Positions 1 through 7,567 of a stretch of DNA of 39,865 nt are shown piece by piece. Location: NCBI GenBank assembly GCA_003601605.1, contig PIXZ01000010.1, positions 1 to 39,865 on the forward strand. The letters are read 5' to 3'. This DNA is from Candidatus Bathyarchaeota archaeon (GTDB lineage Archaea; Thermoproteota; Bathyarchaeia; Bathyarchaeales; Bathycorpusculaceae). The first letter of the stretch is position 1. The number at the start of each line of letters is the position of its first letter. Under the pieces are notes generated by a model, which worked only from the letters and a program-made list of their open reading frames with translations, was not told the origin of the DNA and ran no database searches. Position numbers and translations under genes: made by a program.

Positions 1-487
1 CCAAGCAGCAGCCGTAGGCGACATATTCGTAACAACAACAGGCGATATAAACGTGATAAGAACAGAGCATATGCAAAAAATGAAAGACAGTGCAATACTT
101 GCAAATAGCGGTCATTTCAACGTGGAAATAGACATAAAAGGCTTAGAAAAAATTGCAGTCTCAAAAAGAAAAATGAGACAAAATCTAGAAGAATATACTT
201 TGGAAGATGGAAGAAAAATATATCTTCTAGCAGAAGGAAGGCTTATAAACTTGGCAGCAGCGGAAGGACATCCTTCAGAAGTTATGGACATGTCCTTTGC
301 AAACCAAGCTTTATCCGTAGAATATCTAACTAAAAAAGAAAGGTTGCCGCCAAAAGTGTATTCGGTGCCAAAGGAAATAGATGAAATGGTGGCAAGGCTA
401 AAGCTAAATGCTATGGGAATAAAAATAGACGAGTTAACAGAAGAGCAAAAGAGATATTTAGCAACTTGGGAAATGGGAACAATATAG
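1..487 (+). CDS. ahcY: S-adenosylhomocysteine hydrolase, C-terminal part (5' truncated by window)
   Basis: Hydrolyses S-adenosylhomocysteine to adenosine and homocysteine, clearing the by-product of methylation; cytosolic and NAD-dependent. The frame is open from base 2 with no start in view. The visible part holds the NAD-domain segment [14 protein letters not shown], then [40 protein letters not shown], and ends ATWEMGTI. All are typical of the C-terminal third of the family. Full-length proteins are about 420 residues, so roughly 160 are seen here. The GTG at 53 is an internal valine, not a start. The ending lacks the K-Y tail of bacterial and eukaryotic enzymes, as in archaeal forms. Confidence 0.95.
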   Translation, partial: QAAAVGDIFVTTTGDINVIRTEHMQKMKDSAILANSGHFNVEIDIKGLEKIAVSKRKMRQNLEEYTLEDGRKIYLLAEGRLINLAAAEGHPSEVMDMSFANQALSVEYLTKKERLPPKVYSVPKEIDEMVARLKLNAMGIKIDELTEEQKRYLATWEMGTI

Positions 488-563
488 GCAATTGTTTGGA
501 AGCAATGGTAAACTTTAAAAAGAGTGTGAGAGTAAACATGGTTTAAATGTGGTGAATAGTGAA

Positions 564-908
564 ATGGTTAGTAAAGATCAAACAATAGGTGGAATAATAT
601 TCATAGTATGTTTAGTTGTAGCCATCTTCTATCTGGTAACACTCTTTTATCCACAATGGCTTGGAGTTTTCGGAGGAAGCGTGGATGCTGCCCAAGTACA
701 ATTCTGGGTTATTGCTGTGCCTGTTTTCATTGCTTTCATAGCGGTGATGGGCATAGGCGCATGGATAGGTTGGACTATGGCAACAACGCCACCGCCGAAA
801 CCAATAGAAGAAATCACAAGCGAGATTGAGGAGAAAAGCGAAGAAGAAACTGAACCAACCGTGGCTGAAGAGAAAAAGCCTGAGAGAAAGAAGAAAAGCA
901 CAAAATAA
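564..908 (+). CDS. Small two-helix membrane protein with charged tail, function unknown
   Basis: A 114-residue protein that I do not recognise. Two hydrophobic segments, about residues 9-30 and 48-71, are followed by a TPPPKP linker and a tail of about 30 residues almost entirely Glu/Lys, so it is probably a hairpin in the membrane with a long flexible cytoplasmic end. I prefer the ATG at 564 because GGTGA lies 8 nt upstream; GTG at 549 in the same frame would add five residues. It follows ahcY by about 75 nt on the same strand and may have its own promoter. Function unknown. Confidence 0.75.
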   Translation: MVSKDQTIGGIIFIVCLVVAIFYLVTLFYPQWLGVFGGSVDAAQVQFWVIAVPVFIAFIAVMGIGAWIGWTMATTPPPKPIEEITSEIEEKSEEETEPTVAEEKKPERKKKSTK

Positions 909-957
909 CAATTCGTCTACAAGCGCTTCTCAACAATTTACTCGCTTTAACTATATT

Positions 958-1329
958 CTAGAAGCCCAACATTTTTAATGCAAAATGCAAACCTATGTAA
1001 ACCGCCGCGGAAATTCCAAACATAAGTACTATTATTTTCGGAGAAATTGAAACAAACGGTGTTTCTTCACCTTTAGGCTGTATTTCGTATTCTTTGATTT
1101 CGTGGGTTTCCGCATCTACCCGCACAATGGCTATCATTTTTTTTAACTCCACTTCTACCATGTAGATTCCCTCTTCCAAAGAAACTCTTTTAGGCTTCAG
1201 ACCGCTCTTGTTTCCAATTCTTTTAAGAAAACCTGTAGCAATTGCTGTAACGGTTTCAGCGTTCAATGGTCTATTCTGGGAAGCTGCAGACGTAATGACG
1301 GAAGTTCTTCTTTGCACGGCTTTTGACAA
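958..1329 (-). CDS. Tail-anchored small protein of unknown function
   Basis: A 123-residue protein with a soluble N-terminal part and one hydrophobic helix in about the last 25 residues, suggesting a C-terminal membrane anchor. The middle, with VSLEEGIYMVEVELKKMIAIVRVDAETHEIKEYEI split over two strands, has the pattern of a small PepSY-like alpha/beta unit, but that is only a resemblance. The start is TTG at 1329, with AGGAG 9 nt upstream. It is convergent with the membrane protein to its left. No function is proposed. Confidence 0.65.
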   Translation of the reverse strand: MSKAVQRRTSVITSAASQNRPLNAETVTAIATGFLKRIGNKSGLKPKRVSLEEGIYMVEVELKKMIAIVRVDAETHEIKEYEIQPKGEETPFVSISPKIIVLMFGISAAVYIGLHFALKMLGF

Positions 1330-1406
1330 CTAGGCTGTCTCCTACTCGTTTAATAGGGAACCCTCAGGATGTTTAAAAGGACATGTGTGTATCATTCGCA
1401 AACAAC

Positions 1407-1805
1407 CTATTCCGTTACTTTTTTGAGCATGCACTGCACAATTTTCTCGCACATCATACATTCTTCGGGTATCTTTCCTTTTTTAGACCGTTCGGCAAGG
1501 TAACCGAAATAATGTGGACAGCCTTGTTTTTCTGGAGCTGGGTGGGGTTTCTCTTGTTTCAGAATTGGTTCTTTTTCTTCTACACTTACTGTTTTCTTTT
1601 TCCTAGACTTCGGCTTTTCTTTTGCAATTGGTTTTTCTTTTTCTATGGTTATTTCTGCCAAACAGTAAGGGCAAGCATCATAAACCTCTACTTTTTTCGC
1701 GCTTCTATTTTCAGCTTTTAGAGGGTTAGTGAAAACTCTACCGCACAGCGGATTAGGACACGTATAAATGCGCTCTTCGCTTACTGACCCTTTTTTCTTT
1801 GGAAT
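1407..1805 (-). CDS. Two-module zinc-binding protein with probable ATT start
   Basis: A 132-residue protein with two cysteine modules joined by a Lys/Glu/Pro-rich linker. The first has C16-x4-C21 and C45-x2-C48 (CPNPLCGRVF and CPYC), a zinc-ribbon pattern. The second has C96, C116, C119 and C125 in the block starting CPHYFGYLAER, a motif I associate with archaeal proteins of unknown role. No ATG, GTG or TTG lies upstream of TTG at 1661, which would cut off the first zinc module. The frame is closed by TAA at 1823-1821. GGGAGG at 1818-1813 sits 7 nt before ATT at 1805, so ATT is the likely start. CTG inside the CPNPLC motif is less likely. Confidence 0.7.
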   Translation of the reverse strand: MPKKKGSVSEERIYTCPNPLCGRVFTNPLKAENRSAKKVEVYDACPYCLAEITIEKEKPIAKEKPKSRKKKTVSVEEKEPILKQEKPHPAPEKQGCPHYFGYLAERSKKGKIPEECMMCEKIVQCMLKKVTE

Positions 1806-1812
1806 AGCTATT

Positions 1813-1818
1813 CCTCCC
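1813..1818 (-). promoter_or_regulatory. Shine-Dalgarno site that decides an ATT start
   Basis: GGGAGG on the minus strand, 7 nt from ATT at 1805-1803. It is the only good ribosome-binding site in the open stretch of this frame, and it places the start before the first zinc ribbon. ATA at 1811 is in frame but only 1 nt from the site, which is too close. Confidence 0.6.
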
Positions 1819-1908
1819 GTTTAGGTTATAACTTCGGATTCCGAGTTTATAGTCTTAATGAATCCAAAATTAATATTCTAAATACCTACCATTAGTGAAA
1901 CTGAAATG

Positions 1909-2487
1909 CTAAGGGGACGCCAGCTTTTTAAGGTCTTCTTCACCTTCTGCGTAGCCAGAAGCTATCAAAACATCGCCCACTTGAATTCTCGTTTCGGGTT
2001 TGGGTCGAACACATCTGTCGCCTCTTCTTATGGCGAGAACCCACATACCAGTTTCCTCTGGAACCTTAGCTTCTCTCAAGGTTTTATTTACGAGTGAAGA
2101 GTTTTCAGATACAGTTACATATGTGATTGTTTCTTCAGCTTCTTCTATAGTAAGTTTTAGCACTGGGTGAGGCTCTATTTCTCTTAATACAACTTCAGCT
2201 ATTTCCGCTGCTGCATCTGCTATTTTTTCAGTTACAACACCTAACCTTATTAGACCCAAGAACCCCTTGGCTTCTTCTTTCTTAAAGCCGCTGGACAACA
2301 CAAGTAATTCAAAATCCGTGTGCAGTTTATCTACGTATTCCTCCAGCTTCTGCACTTCTTCAGCTAGTTCTCTGCTATTCATTAACAACGAGGAATAAGC
2401 CAGATCCATCATCAGTTCGGAAGTGTCTTTAAGCTCAACAAACTTTTCCACAATTTCCTCAAATTTTCGTCTACGCTTTTTAGACAC
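1909..2487 (-). CDS. PhoU-like/RCK_C regulatory protein (copy 2)
   Basis: A 192-residue soluble protein: an N-terminal helical PhoU-like part (about 1-100, with SELMMDLAYSSLLMNSRELAEEV) followed by a TrkA C-terminal (RCK_C) domain from about 108 (SENSSLVNKTLREA, ending VGDVLIASG). RCK_C domains bind small ligands, including c-di-AMP in some bacteria, and gate cation channels. The start is GTG at 2487. The upstream paralogue ends 4 nt away, and the MgtE-like channel lies beyond it, so all three probably form one transcript. By family and position it is likely a regulatory partner of the channel; the ligand is unknown. Confidence 0.88.
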   Translation of the reverse strand: MSKKRRRKFEEIVEKFVELKDTSELMMDLAYSSLLMNSRELAEEVQKLEEYVDKLHTDFELLVLSSGFKKEEAKGFLGLIRLGVVTEKIADAAAEIAEVVLREIEPHPVLKLTIEEAEETITYVTVSENSSLVNKTLREAKVPEETGMWVLAIRRGDRCVRPKPETRIQVGDVLIASGYAEGEEDLKKLASP

Positions 2488-2491
2488 GCCG

Positions 2492-3100
2492 CTAATCCTC
2501 CAGTTTGCGTAGTTTTCCTTTGCAGAGTTCTTTGAATTCTTTTAAACCAGCAGAAGTTCCGCGGGCAATAAGAATGTCATCAATCGCGATTTTTTCGTTC
2601 TCTTTTGGGTCTATTATCCAGTCTTTGTTTCTGCGGATAGCAATTATGTCCACACCCATTCTTGCTGCCAGTTCCAATTCTCCTATTGCTTTTTCAGCTA
2701 AGATAGAATCTTTTGCCACTTTAACTCTCATTAAACGTTCTTCAACTTTTTCGAAAATTTCGCCTACTATAGGGTGTATGCCGATGTTTTGGGTTACTAT
2801 GGCAGCTATATCTGCGGCAGCGTCAGAGATTTTGTCTGCGGCAGACGCTACTGTAGATACACCGGTTAAGGCTTCAGCATCTTTGGAGTCTCTTGCTGCA
2901 AGCATTATTTCCATTTCTAGTAGGTAAGATGAGACATCAACACGGTTTTCAAGCTCTAAAACGTCTTCCGCCAGCTCCCTATCGTTAAAAAGAGCCGCAG
3001 AATATGCTAGGTCTATCATTAATTCTGAAAGGTTCTTCATTTCAAGCAGAAGCTCTCTCACTGATGTTGGGTGATATTCGATTTTTTCGAAGCGGGGCAT
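2492..3100 (-). CDS. PhoU-like/RCK_C regulatory protein (copy 1)
   Basis: A 202-residue paralogue of the next gene, with the same plan: PhoU-like helices (SELMIDLAYSAALFNDRELAEDV near residues 24-46), then an RCK_C domain from about 118 (AKDSILAEKAIGELEL, ending IDDILIARG). It starts at ATG 3100 and lies between the MgtE-like channel and copy 2, all leftward. The two copies share the helix motif and RCK_C signature but differ elsewhere, so they could form a heteromer. Neither has a membrane segment or a nucleotide-binding RCK_N domain, so they would have to act on a separate channel protein. Confidence 0.88.
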   Translation of the reverse strand: MPRFEKIEYHPTSVRELLLEMKNLSELMIDLAYSAALFNDRELAEDVLELENRVDVSSYLLEMEIMLAARDSKDAEALTGVSTVASAADKISDAAADIAAIVTQNIGIHPIVGEIFEKVEERLMRVKVAKDSILAEKAIGELELAARMGVDIIAIRRNKDWIIDPKENEKIAIDDILIARGTSAGLKEFKELCKGKLRKLED

Positions 3101-3169
3101 ATTTTTGAGGGCGCTCCAACTGACTATATGATAGAAGGATTTTAATTAATTATTCTTTTCTAAAACAGA

Positions 3170-4348
3170 TTATCCTATTAAAAATAGTGCAGCGAGCAAG
3201 GCTATGGTTGTGATGCTGTCGGCTATGGAACTTTCGATAGGGATAACAAAGTTGTCCGGGTCTAAGCCTTTTTGAAACGTTAAAATTGCCACTGCATAAG
3301 ATATTAGGATGATTGCTGCCGCTGCAAATAGGTTGGCTGTTAATAAGAGAGCGGTGAAATTGAGAAAGGTAGAAAACGAAAACATGTTGTTAACAGACAG
3401 TGATAAGGCTGAAAATAGAAGAAACATTATTAGGGACGCTGCCCATGCTGCAAAAATTTGTTTGGAATGGTCTCGTAAGCTAGAAAAAGAAGGTTTAAGC
3501 AAGCCTAATGCAAGTTTTGTTGTCGCCGTAGACCCCACAACAGAACCCACGTCTCCAACAGTGTCAATTAAAGCTGGATAAACAGTGTAAATTTCCTTAC
3601 GCCCCTCTATTCTGTTAAGAACTGTGCCTGTGATGTTAACAATAAAAGCTACAATTACTAATGTGGCGAACGATTCTTTTATTGTTTTAACGAACTCGTT
3701 TTTTCTGAAGTCTCGAATCACTATGTAAAAACTTAAGCATATATGGAACAGTGCAACCAAAACAACAGCATATTTAGAAACGGTGTATAGACTAAGCGTA
3801 AAAATGTAGCATAGCGTTATGAAAATGTCAGCAACAGTTGACATTACTGGATATTGGATAACGTCTGGGTCTAAACCCTTTTTGAAGGTTGTAAAACCAA
3901 CGCCCATTGTGAAAAAAGAAAGAACCAATCCAAAAGTCATGGTGGAAACAACAACAGCAAAAATATCAAAAAATCCTGTAGGAGAAACCTCCCAGAAAAA
4001 GCTGCCAAAAAGCATCGAAACGCCGCTCATAACAATGCTGGTTTCCAAAGTTATAACAATCACCGCATCAAACAACGCGTAAAAAGTTTTGGTGTTTCCA
4101 AAAAATTTTGGATAAATGGTACCTAAGTGCAATGCTGTGCCTAAACGCCCACTAAACAATCCGCTTATCATTCCCCGAGCACTTAAAATGGCAGGGTAAA
4201 CCGCTATAGTCCATGGGTATAATTGGAAAATGTTAAAGTAGTAAGCCACAAAGAAACCAGCTAATATGCCGCCAAAGTCGAAGGAGTAAGCCATTAAGGC
4301 TTCTCGAAAGGTCTTAGAAAATGCTTGGGAATTTTTAGAATTTGTCAT
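3170..4348 (-). CDS. MgtE-like divalent cation (Mg2+) transporter, membrane domains only
   Basis: A 392-residue integral membrane protein of the MgtE/SLC41 type. It consists of two homologous halves with the signatures KKGLDPDVIQYPVMSTVAD and QKGLDPDNFVIPIESSIAD, the acidic pore and hinge pattern of the family, each with about five hydrophobic helices. Bacterial MgtE has a cytosolic N-domain and CBS pair that sense Mg2+. Both are missing here, and the two PhoU/RCK_C proteins downstream may take over that gating role (inference). The start is ATG 4348, with GGGGAGG about 11 nt upstream. The ATGA at the start overlaps the stop of a short upstream ORF. Confidence 0.88.
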   Translation of the reverse strand: MTNSKNSQAFSKTFREALMAYSFDFGGILAGFFVAYYFNIFQLYPWTIAVYPAILSARGMISGLFSGRLGTALHLGTIYPKFFGNTKTFYALFDAVIVITLETSIVMSGVSMLFGSFFWEVSPTGFFDIFAVVVSTMTFGLVLSFFTMGVGFTTFKKGLDPDVIQYPVMSTVADIFITLCYIFTLSLYTVSKYAVVLVALFHICLSFYIVIRDFRKNEFVKTIKESFATLVIVAFIVNITGTVLNRIEGRKEIYTVYPALIDTVGDVGSVVGSTATTKLALGLLKPSFSSLRDHSKQIFAAWAASLIMFLLFSALSLSVNNMFSFSTFLNFTALLLTANLFAAAAIILISYAVAILTFQKGLDPDNFVIPIESSIADSITTIALLAALFLIG

Positions 4349-4521
4349 CGGCTAAGAGCCTCCCCTTCCTTTTGAAGCATCAAAAAATAATAATCAGAGA
4401 AAACTTCGGTGGGAAAACAGAAATTGTTTAGTTTAGATACGGCAACATTTTGAGGGCTCTCTATCTTGGGCAACCGTGTTGAACAGCGGAGTTTGTTGTG
4501 CGTAATGTTGGCTAGCCTCAT
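4345..4521 (-). CDS. Short ORF overlapping the mgtE start (candidate leader ORF 2)
   Basis: A 58-codon frame beginning MRLANITHNK at ATG 4521, with AAGGTG 6 nt upstream, and ending in the TGA of an ATGA that contains the start of the MgtE-like gene. The arrangement is that of translational coupling. I recognise no domain. It overlaps leader ORF 1 in another frame, so at most one of the two is likely to be well translated at a time. It could equally be chance. Confidence 0.3.
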   Translation of the reverse strand: MRLANITHNKLRCSTRLPKIESPQNVAVSKLNNFCFPTEVFSDYYFLMLQKEGEALSR

Positions 4522-4615
4522 CTTGTGCACCTTCTGAACTTTCTATTCCTTCACCCATCCATACACACCTCTTGGATATCGCTTGTTTCAGTGAGCCCTC
4601 AAGCTCCACTCTCAT
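4433..4615 (-). CDS. Short ORF at the 5' end of the mgtE transcript (candidate leader ORF 1)
   Basis: A 60-residue frame starting MRVELEGSLK at ATG 4615. It has a complete set of signals: AGGAG 5 nt upstream and a TATA-like TTATTTAAGG about 35 nt upstream of the start codon, which would give a leader of about 15 nt. It contains KRCVWMG but no known domain. It ends 84 nt before the MgtE-like start. The position suggests a regulatory leader peptide, but no homologue is known to me. Confidence 0.4.
   Translation of the reverse strand: MRVELEGSLKQAISKRCVWMGEGIESSEGAQDEASQHYAQQTPLFNTVAQDREPSKCCRI
4450..4602 (-). repeat. Inverted repeat enclosing the mgtE leader (possible structured RNA)
   Basis: TTGAGGGCTC at 4450-4459 and its exact complement GAGCCCTCAA at 4593-4602 could pair as a 10-bp stem around 133 nt of leader RNA. 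The enclosed segment contains the overlap of the two short ORFs and the second ORF's ribosome-binding site. The stem lies inside leader ORF 1, so translation of that ORF would open it. Whether it folds this way was not calculated. Confidence 0.4.
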
Positions 4616-4650
4616 TTTCGCTCCTAAACCCTAGAGAGTGATACAAAATT

Positions 4651-4660
4651 CCTTAAATAA
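4651..4660 (-). promoter_or_regulatory. TATA box of the mgtE operon
   Basis: TTATTTAAGG on the minus strand, the only good archaeal TATA-like element between the short gene at 4747 and the MgtE-like gene. A start site about 25 nt downstream would fall near 4630, just before the Shine-Dalgarno of leader ORF 1, leaving a leader of roughly 280 nt ahead of the transporter. Seen by eye only. Confidence 0.5.
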
Positions 4661-4746
4661 GTTTCCAACAATGCTTACACAAAATCCATATTAAGAATTC
4701 ATAACGGTTTTAATTTTCCAGATTCTAACCCCTTCTTGTCTAAAAG

Positions 4747-4923
4747 GTGAAAAACTTGTATACAGCATGGATAAAAATTGACGAAACTCTCCCATGGATT
4801 GAAATACAAAGAGATTATGCTACAAAGAAAGAAGCGAAAAAAGCAGCAAAAAAAGTGCTAAGCAACGCAAAAATCAAAATCGCAAAGATATCAGCCACAA
4901 CAAAAGTTTCACGCAAAAAATAG
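4747..4923 (+). CDS. Small basic protein of unknown function
   Basis: A 58-residue frame, KNLYTAWIKIDETLPWIEIQ followed by an Ala/Lys-rich helix and a basic tail ending KVSRKK. A beta-strand pair followed by a helix is plausible. The start is either GTG at 4747 or TTG at 4756; the latter has AAGGTGA 5 nt upstream and would give 55 residues. Codon pattern and lack of stops support a gene. It is convergent with the glycosyltransferase to its right. Function unknown. Confidence 0.55.
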   Translation: MKNLYTAWIKIDETLPWIEIQRDYATKKEAKKAAKKVLSNAKIKIAKISATTKVSRKK

Positions 4924-4938
4924 ACCGTCGCTTCCTGA

Positions 4939-6177
4939 TTAATAAAGCTCTATCAAATAGTTCCTTAATTTTCTAAAAGTTTCCATTTCTTGCCTAATTT
5001 TTCTCTCCGCTTCAAAATCATCCAGTTTTAATGCCTCCTTCACGAAAGCCCCAACTTTCCCAATCCAAAGAACTCTTAAAGCATCTAACACATATTCTCT
5101 TTCAAATTGTTTACAACGCTTAAAACCAACAAGAAAAGAATAAACAATTTTTGCCCAAGCTTCGCTAGAAAGAGAGAACTCTTCAGGTTTCGCCTTTCTA
5201 AGTTTTTCAACTTTATTGAACAAATCTTGGGGTAAAATAGTTTGGTAAAATTTTTTATAATTTTCAAAACCCTTTTTGTAGGTTTCCATAATATTTCGCA
5301 AATCCACTGAAACAGGTTCGGGTGTTCCAAAAGCCTTCTTTTCGCCTACAGTTTCAACTTTTTGAAAGCCTGACACTTTCTTCCAGCTTGTCTCGTAATT
5401 TTCAACACAGGTAAACATGGAGCCTACAACTTCTCGAAACATGGAAGCTAAATGTTTAGAAGGGTCTTTGGGCTCATGAATTTTTGTCCCCAAAAAAGCT
5501 TGTTTTACTTTGAATTTTTTAGCCAATGCAGTGTGCGTTTCAAAAATATCTATGCCGAATTTTGGCACATAAGGTGTCCGCCACAGAGGAGATTCCAAAA
5601 GTGTTTGAACAAACTCTATCGAAAGACCAAAATCTCCGCCAATGGGTTGTCTAATTTCCTTGCCGTATAGACTTGAGGTAAGAGGATAGCAAAGAAAGTT
5701 AGTAATTGTACCATCATATTTGTGTCTTACATAAAGTGGCGCTACAAATCCTGCACCAGCAAATATAGGCGACAGTAATAGTTTAACCCAGTCAGGGGTT
5801 ATGCTGCGCAAATCAGAATCCAAAAGTGCTACTGCTTCGGCCTCAAGAAGTTGTGCGGCTTCAAAAATTGCTTTGACAGCTGAACCTTTGCCAGAAACAC
5901 CGACATAGGTTGTGGAAACTAGTTGGGCTTTAGAAGGTAGTCGTATAGCATTTACCACGTCTAAAGTTCCATCGGTAGAACCGCCATCCGAAACAAAAAT
6001 TACTGATTTTCGTTCTGGGAAATAGGTTTCTAATGCCTTCGCAGCCTGATGCACCACATAGTTAATGGTGTGAGCATTGTTGAAGGAGGAAATTCCAACG
6101 ATAATGTCGGCTGCTTTTATTTTTTTCAGAGCTTTTCGTGTGGCAGATGACAAAGCAGAGCAGTAAGCTTTTTTCAT
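4939..6177 (-). CDS. GT-A fold glycosyltransferase (GT2/GT81-like)
   Basis: A 412-residue soluble glycosyltransferase. The nucleotide-sugar domain has DIIVGISSFNN (24-34), SDGGSTDG (63-70) and the metal-binding DSD (120-122), then QPIGGDFGLS near 178, which resembles the PLAGE block of glucosyl- and mannosyl-3-phosphoglycerate synthases. A helical C-terminal part of about 160 residues follows. It is likely a retaining transferase using a nucleoside-diphosphate sugar; the acceptor is unknown. A glycerate or phosphoglycerate acceptor is possible given the related enzyme at 8786-10195, but it is not shown. It starts at ATG 6177, divergent from the GT4 gene. Confidence 0.8.
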   Translation of the reverse strand: MKKAYCSALSSATRKALKKIKAADIIVGISSFNNAHTINYVVHQAAKALETYFPERKSVIFVSDGGSTDGTLDVVNAIRLPSKAQLVSTTYVGVSGKGSAVKAIFEAAQLLEAEAVALLDSDLRSITPDWVKLLLSPIFAGAGFVAPLYVRHKYDGTITNFLCYPLTSSLYGKEIRQPIGGDFGLSIEFVQTLLESPLWRTPYVPKFGIDIFETHTALAKKFKVKQAFLGTKIHEPKDPSKHLASMFREVVGSMFTCVENYETSWKKVSGFQKVETVGEKKAFGTPEPVSVDLRNIMETYKKGFENYKKFYQTILPQDLFNKVEKLRKAKPEEFSLSSEAWAKIVYSFLVGFKRCKQFEREYVLDALRVLWIGKVGAFVKEALKLDDFEAERKIRQEMETFRKLRNYLIELY

Positions 6178-6287
6178 GTTGAAAGTTCCATCGCGACTAA
6201 TTGTAGCAGATTTTTACACGTAATTAGTTAAATACTTTATTAATAAGCCATTTTAATGTCATTCAAAGAAACAAGGGGGCTGTTTAA

Positions 6288-7541
6288 ACGTCCAAAATAG
6301 GAATCGTCCACTTTACCGCACCTCCGAAAAACATTGCTGGTGTAGAAGTAGTAATCGATTACCACTCAAGATTTTTAACTAAACACGGCTATAAAGTTCG
6401 GATAATTTTTGGAAAGGGAGGGGGGCTAGAATATAATAGCCTAGAGGAATATAAAATTCCACTTCTCTCACCTGAAAACCCTCGAGTCCAAAAAGTGCAA
6501 AAAGAGATTCTTGAAAAAAATAGGGAAACTGAAAACTTCAGAAAATTAAAAGAAGATTTAAAAAAGGAGCTGAAAAAGGCTTTTTCAGGTCTTAACGCGT
6601 GTATTGTTCACAATATTCCATCTATGCCTTTTAACTTTGCAGCCACCGCCGCAATAAATGAGCTTGTAGACGAAGTGAAAACACGCTTTATTTTTTGGTT
6701 ACATGACACCATTCTTGTTAGAGACGAATGGCAAGATTATATCGGTAAATTTCCGTTAACATTACTACATTACAAAAACAAAAGAATCACTTTTGTAACT
6801 CCCACTAATTACAGAGCAAAACAGTTCGCCTCTTTAAAACCACCTTATGACATTCCTAAAATAATTGTAATTCCCAACGGGGTCAGCGTAGAAGAATACT
6901 TGAAAATAGACGAAATTACCAAACAACTAATGAAACGCCTCGGGCTCTCCTTCAACGATTATATAATAGTTACACCAGTTCGAATACTGCCGAGAAAAAA
7001 CATTGAACTTGCATTAAACGTAGTTCACGAGCTAGCCCACCTTACAGGGAAAAGAAGGAGAATAAGACTTCTTATCACCGGTCCACCAGGCACAGACCCC
7101 GAATCCGTTGCTTATGAAAGCAAGCTCAAAGAAATTATAAAAATGAGAAGATTAGAAGACAAAGTCATATTTTGCCACAACCTAATCAGCTTTAAAAGAC
7201 AACGTTTTAACGACAGGATTGTTAAGTGGAGCGTCGCGGACGTTTACAACATAGCTGACCTCGTCTTTATACCAAGCAAAGAAGAAGGCTTTGGACTTCC
7301 AGTAATAGAAGCAGGAGCAGCAAGAAAGCCTATCTTCTGCTCAAGAATCCCTCCATTTCAAGAATTAATTAGAGAAGACATAGAAGGTCACATGTTCGAT
7401 TTAAATAACGCTCCTGAAGACATTGCTTTCAGAATCTATAAAATGATGCTTGAAAGCACCGTGGATAACAATTTCGACCAAGTTATAGAAAAATATGATT
7501 GGGAGTCGATAGTTACAAAAAGGTTGATACCATTACTTTAA
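6288..7541 (+). CDS. GT4-family glycosyltransferase with probable ACG start
   Basis: A protein of about 417 residues, GT-B fold. The N-terminal Rossmann segment reads KIGIVHFTAPPKNIAGVEVV, the glycine-containing acceptor-side loop of GT4 enzymes. The C-terminal domain has VTPVRILPRKNIELAL, PGTDPES, and the donor-binding FIPSKEEGFGLPVIEAGAA. No ATG, GTG or TTG precedes GTG 6495, and that start would delete the first 69 residues including strand 1 and the glycine loop. TAA at 6285-6287 closes the frame immediately before ACG 6288. GGGGG at 6275-6279 lies 8 nt before the ACG. So the start is ACG, or the start was lost by mutation. It is followed 26 nt later by another glycosyltransferase. Confidence 0.75.
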   Translation, partial: TSKIGIVHFTAPPKNIAGVEVVIDYHSRFLTKHGYKVRIIFGKGGGLEYNSLEEYKIPLLSPENPRVQKVQKEILEKNRETENFRKLKEDLKKELKKAFSGLNACIVHNIPSMPFNFAATAAINELVDEVKTRFIFWLHDTILVRDEWQDYIGKFPLTLLHYKNKRITFVTPTNYRAKQFASLKPPYDIPKIIVIPNGVSVEEYLKIDEITKQLMKRLGLSFNDYIIVTPVRILPRKNIELALNVVHELAHLTGKRRRIRLLITGPPGTDPESVAYESKLKEIIKMRRLEDKVIFCHNLISFKRQRFNDRIVKWSVADVYNIADLVFIPSKEEGFGLPVIEAGAARKPIFCSRIPPFQELIREDIEGHMFDLNNAPEDIAFRIYKMMLESTVDNNFDQVIEKYDWESIVTKRLIPLL

Positions 7542-7567
7542 TGAAACTGAATACTTGAGGCGTACCG

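Noticed and set aside
1383-1721. A 112-codon plus-strand frame rich in Phe and Trp
   Set aside because: It is the antisense of the Lys/Glu-rich linker of the zinc protein; there is no start signal and composition is unlike a real protein.
3309-4082. Plus-strand frames of about 90 codons opposite the MgtE-like gene
   Set aside because: They are shadows of the transporter with no start signals or domains.
6495-7541. Starting the GT4 gene at GTG 6495
   Set aside because: It removes the first Rossmann strand and glycine loop that are clearly encoded in the same frame from 6288.
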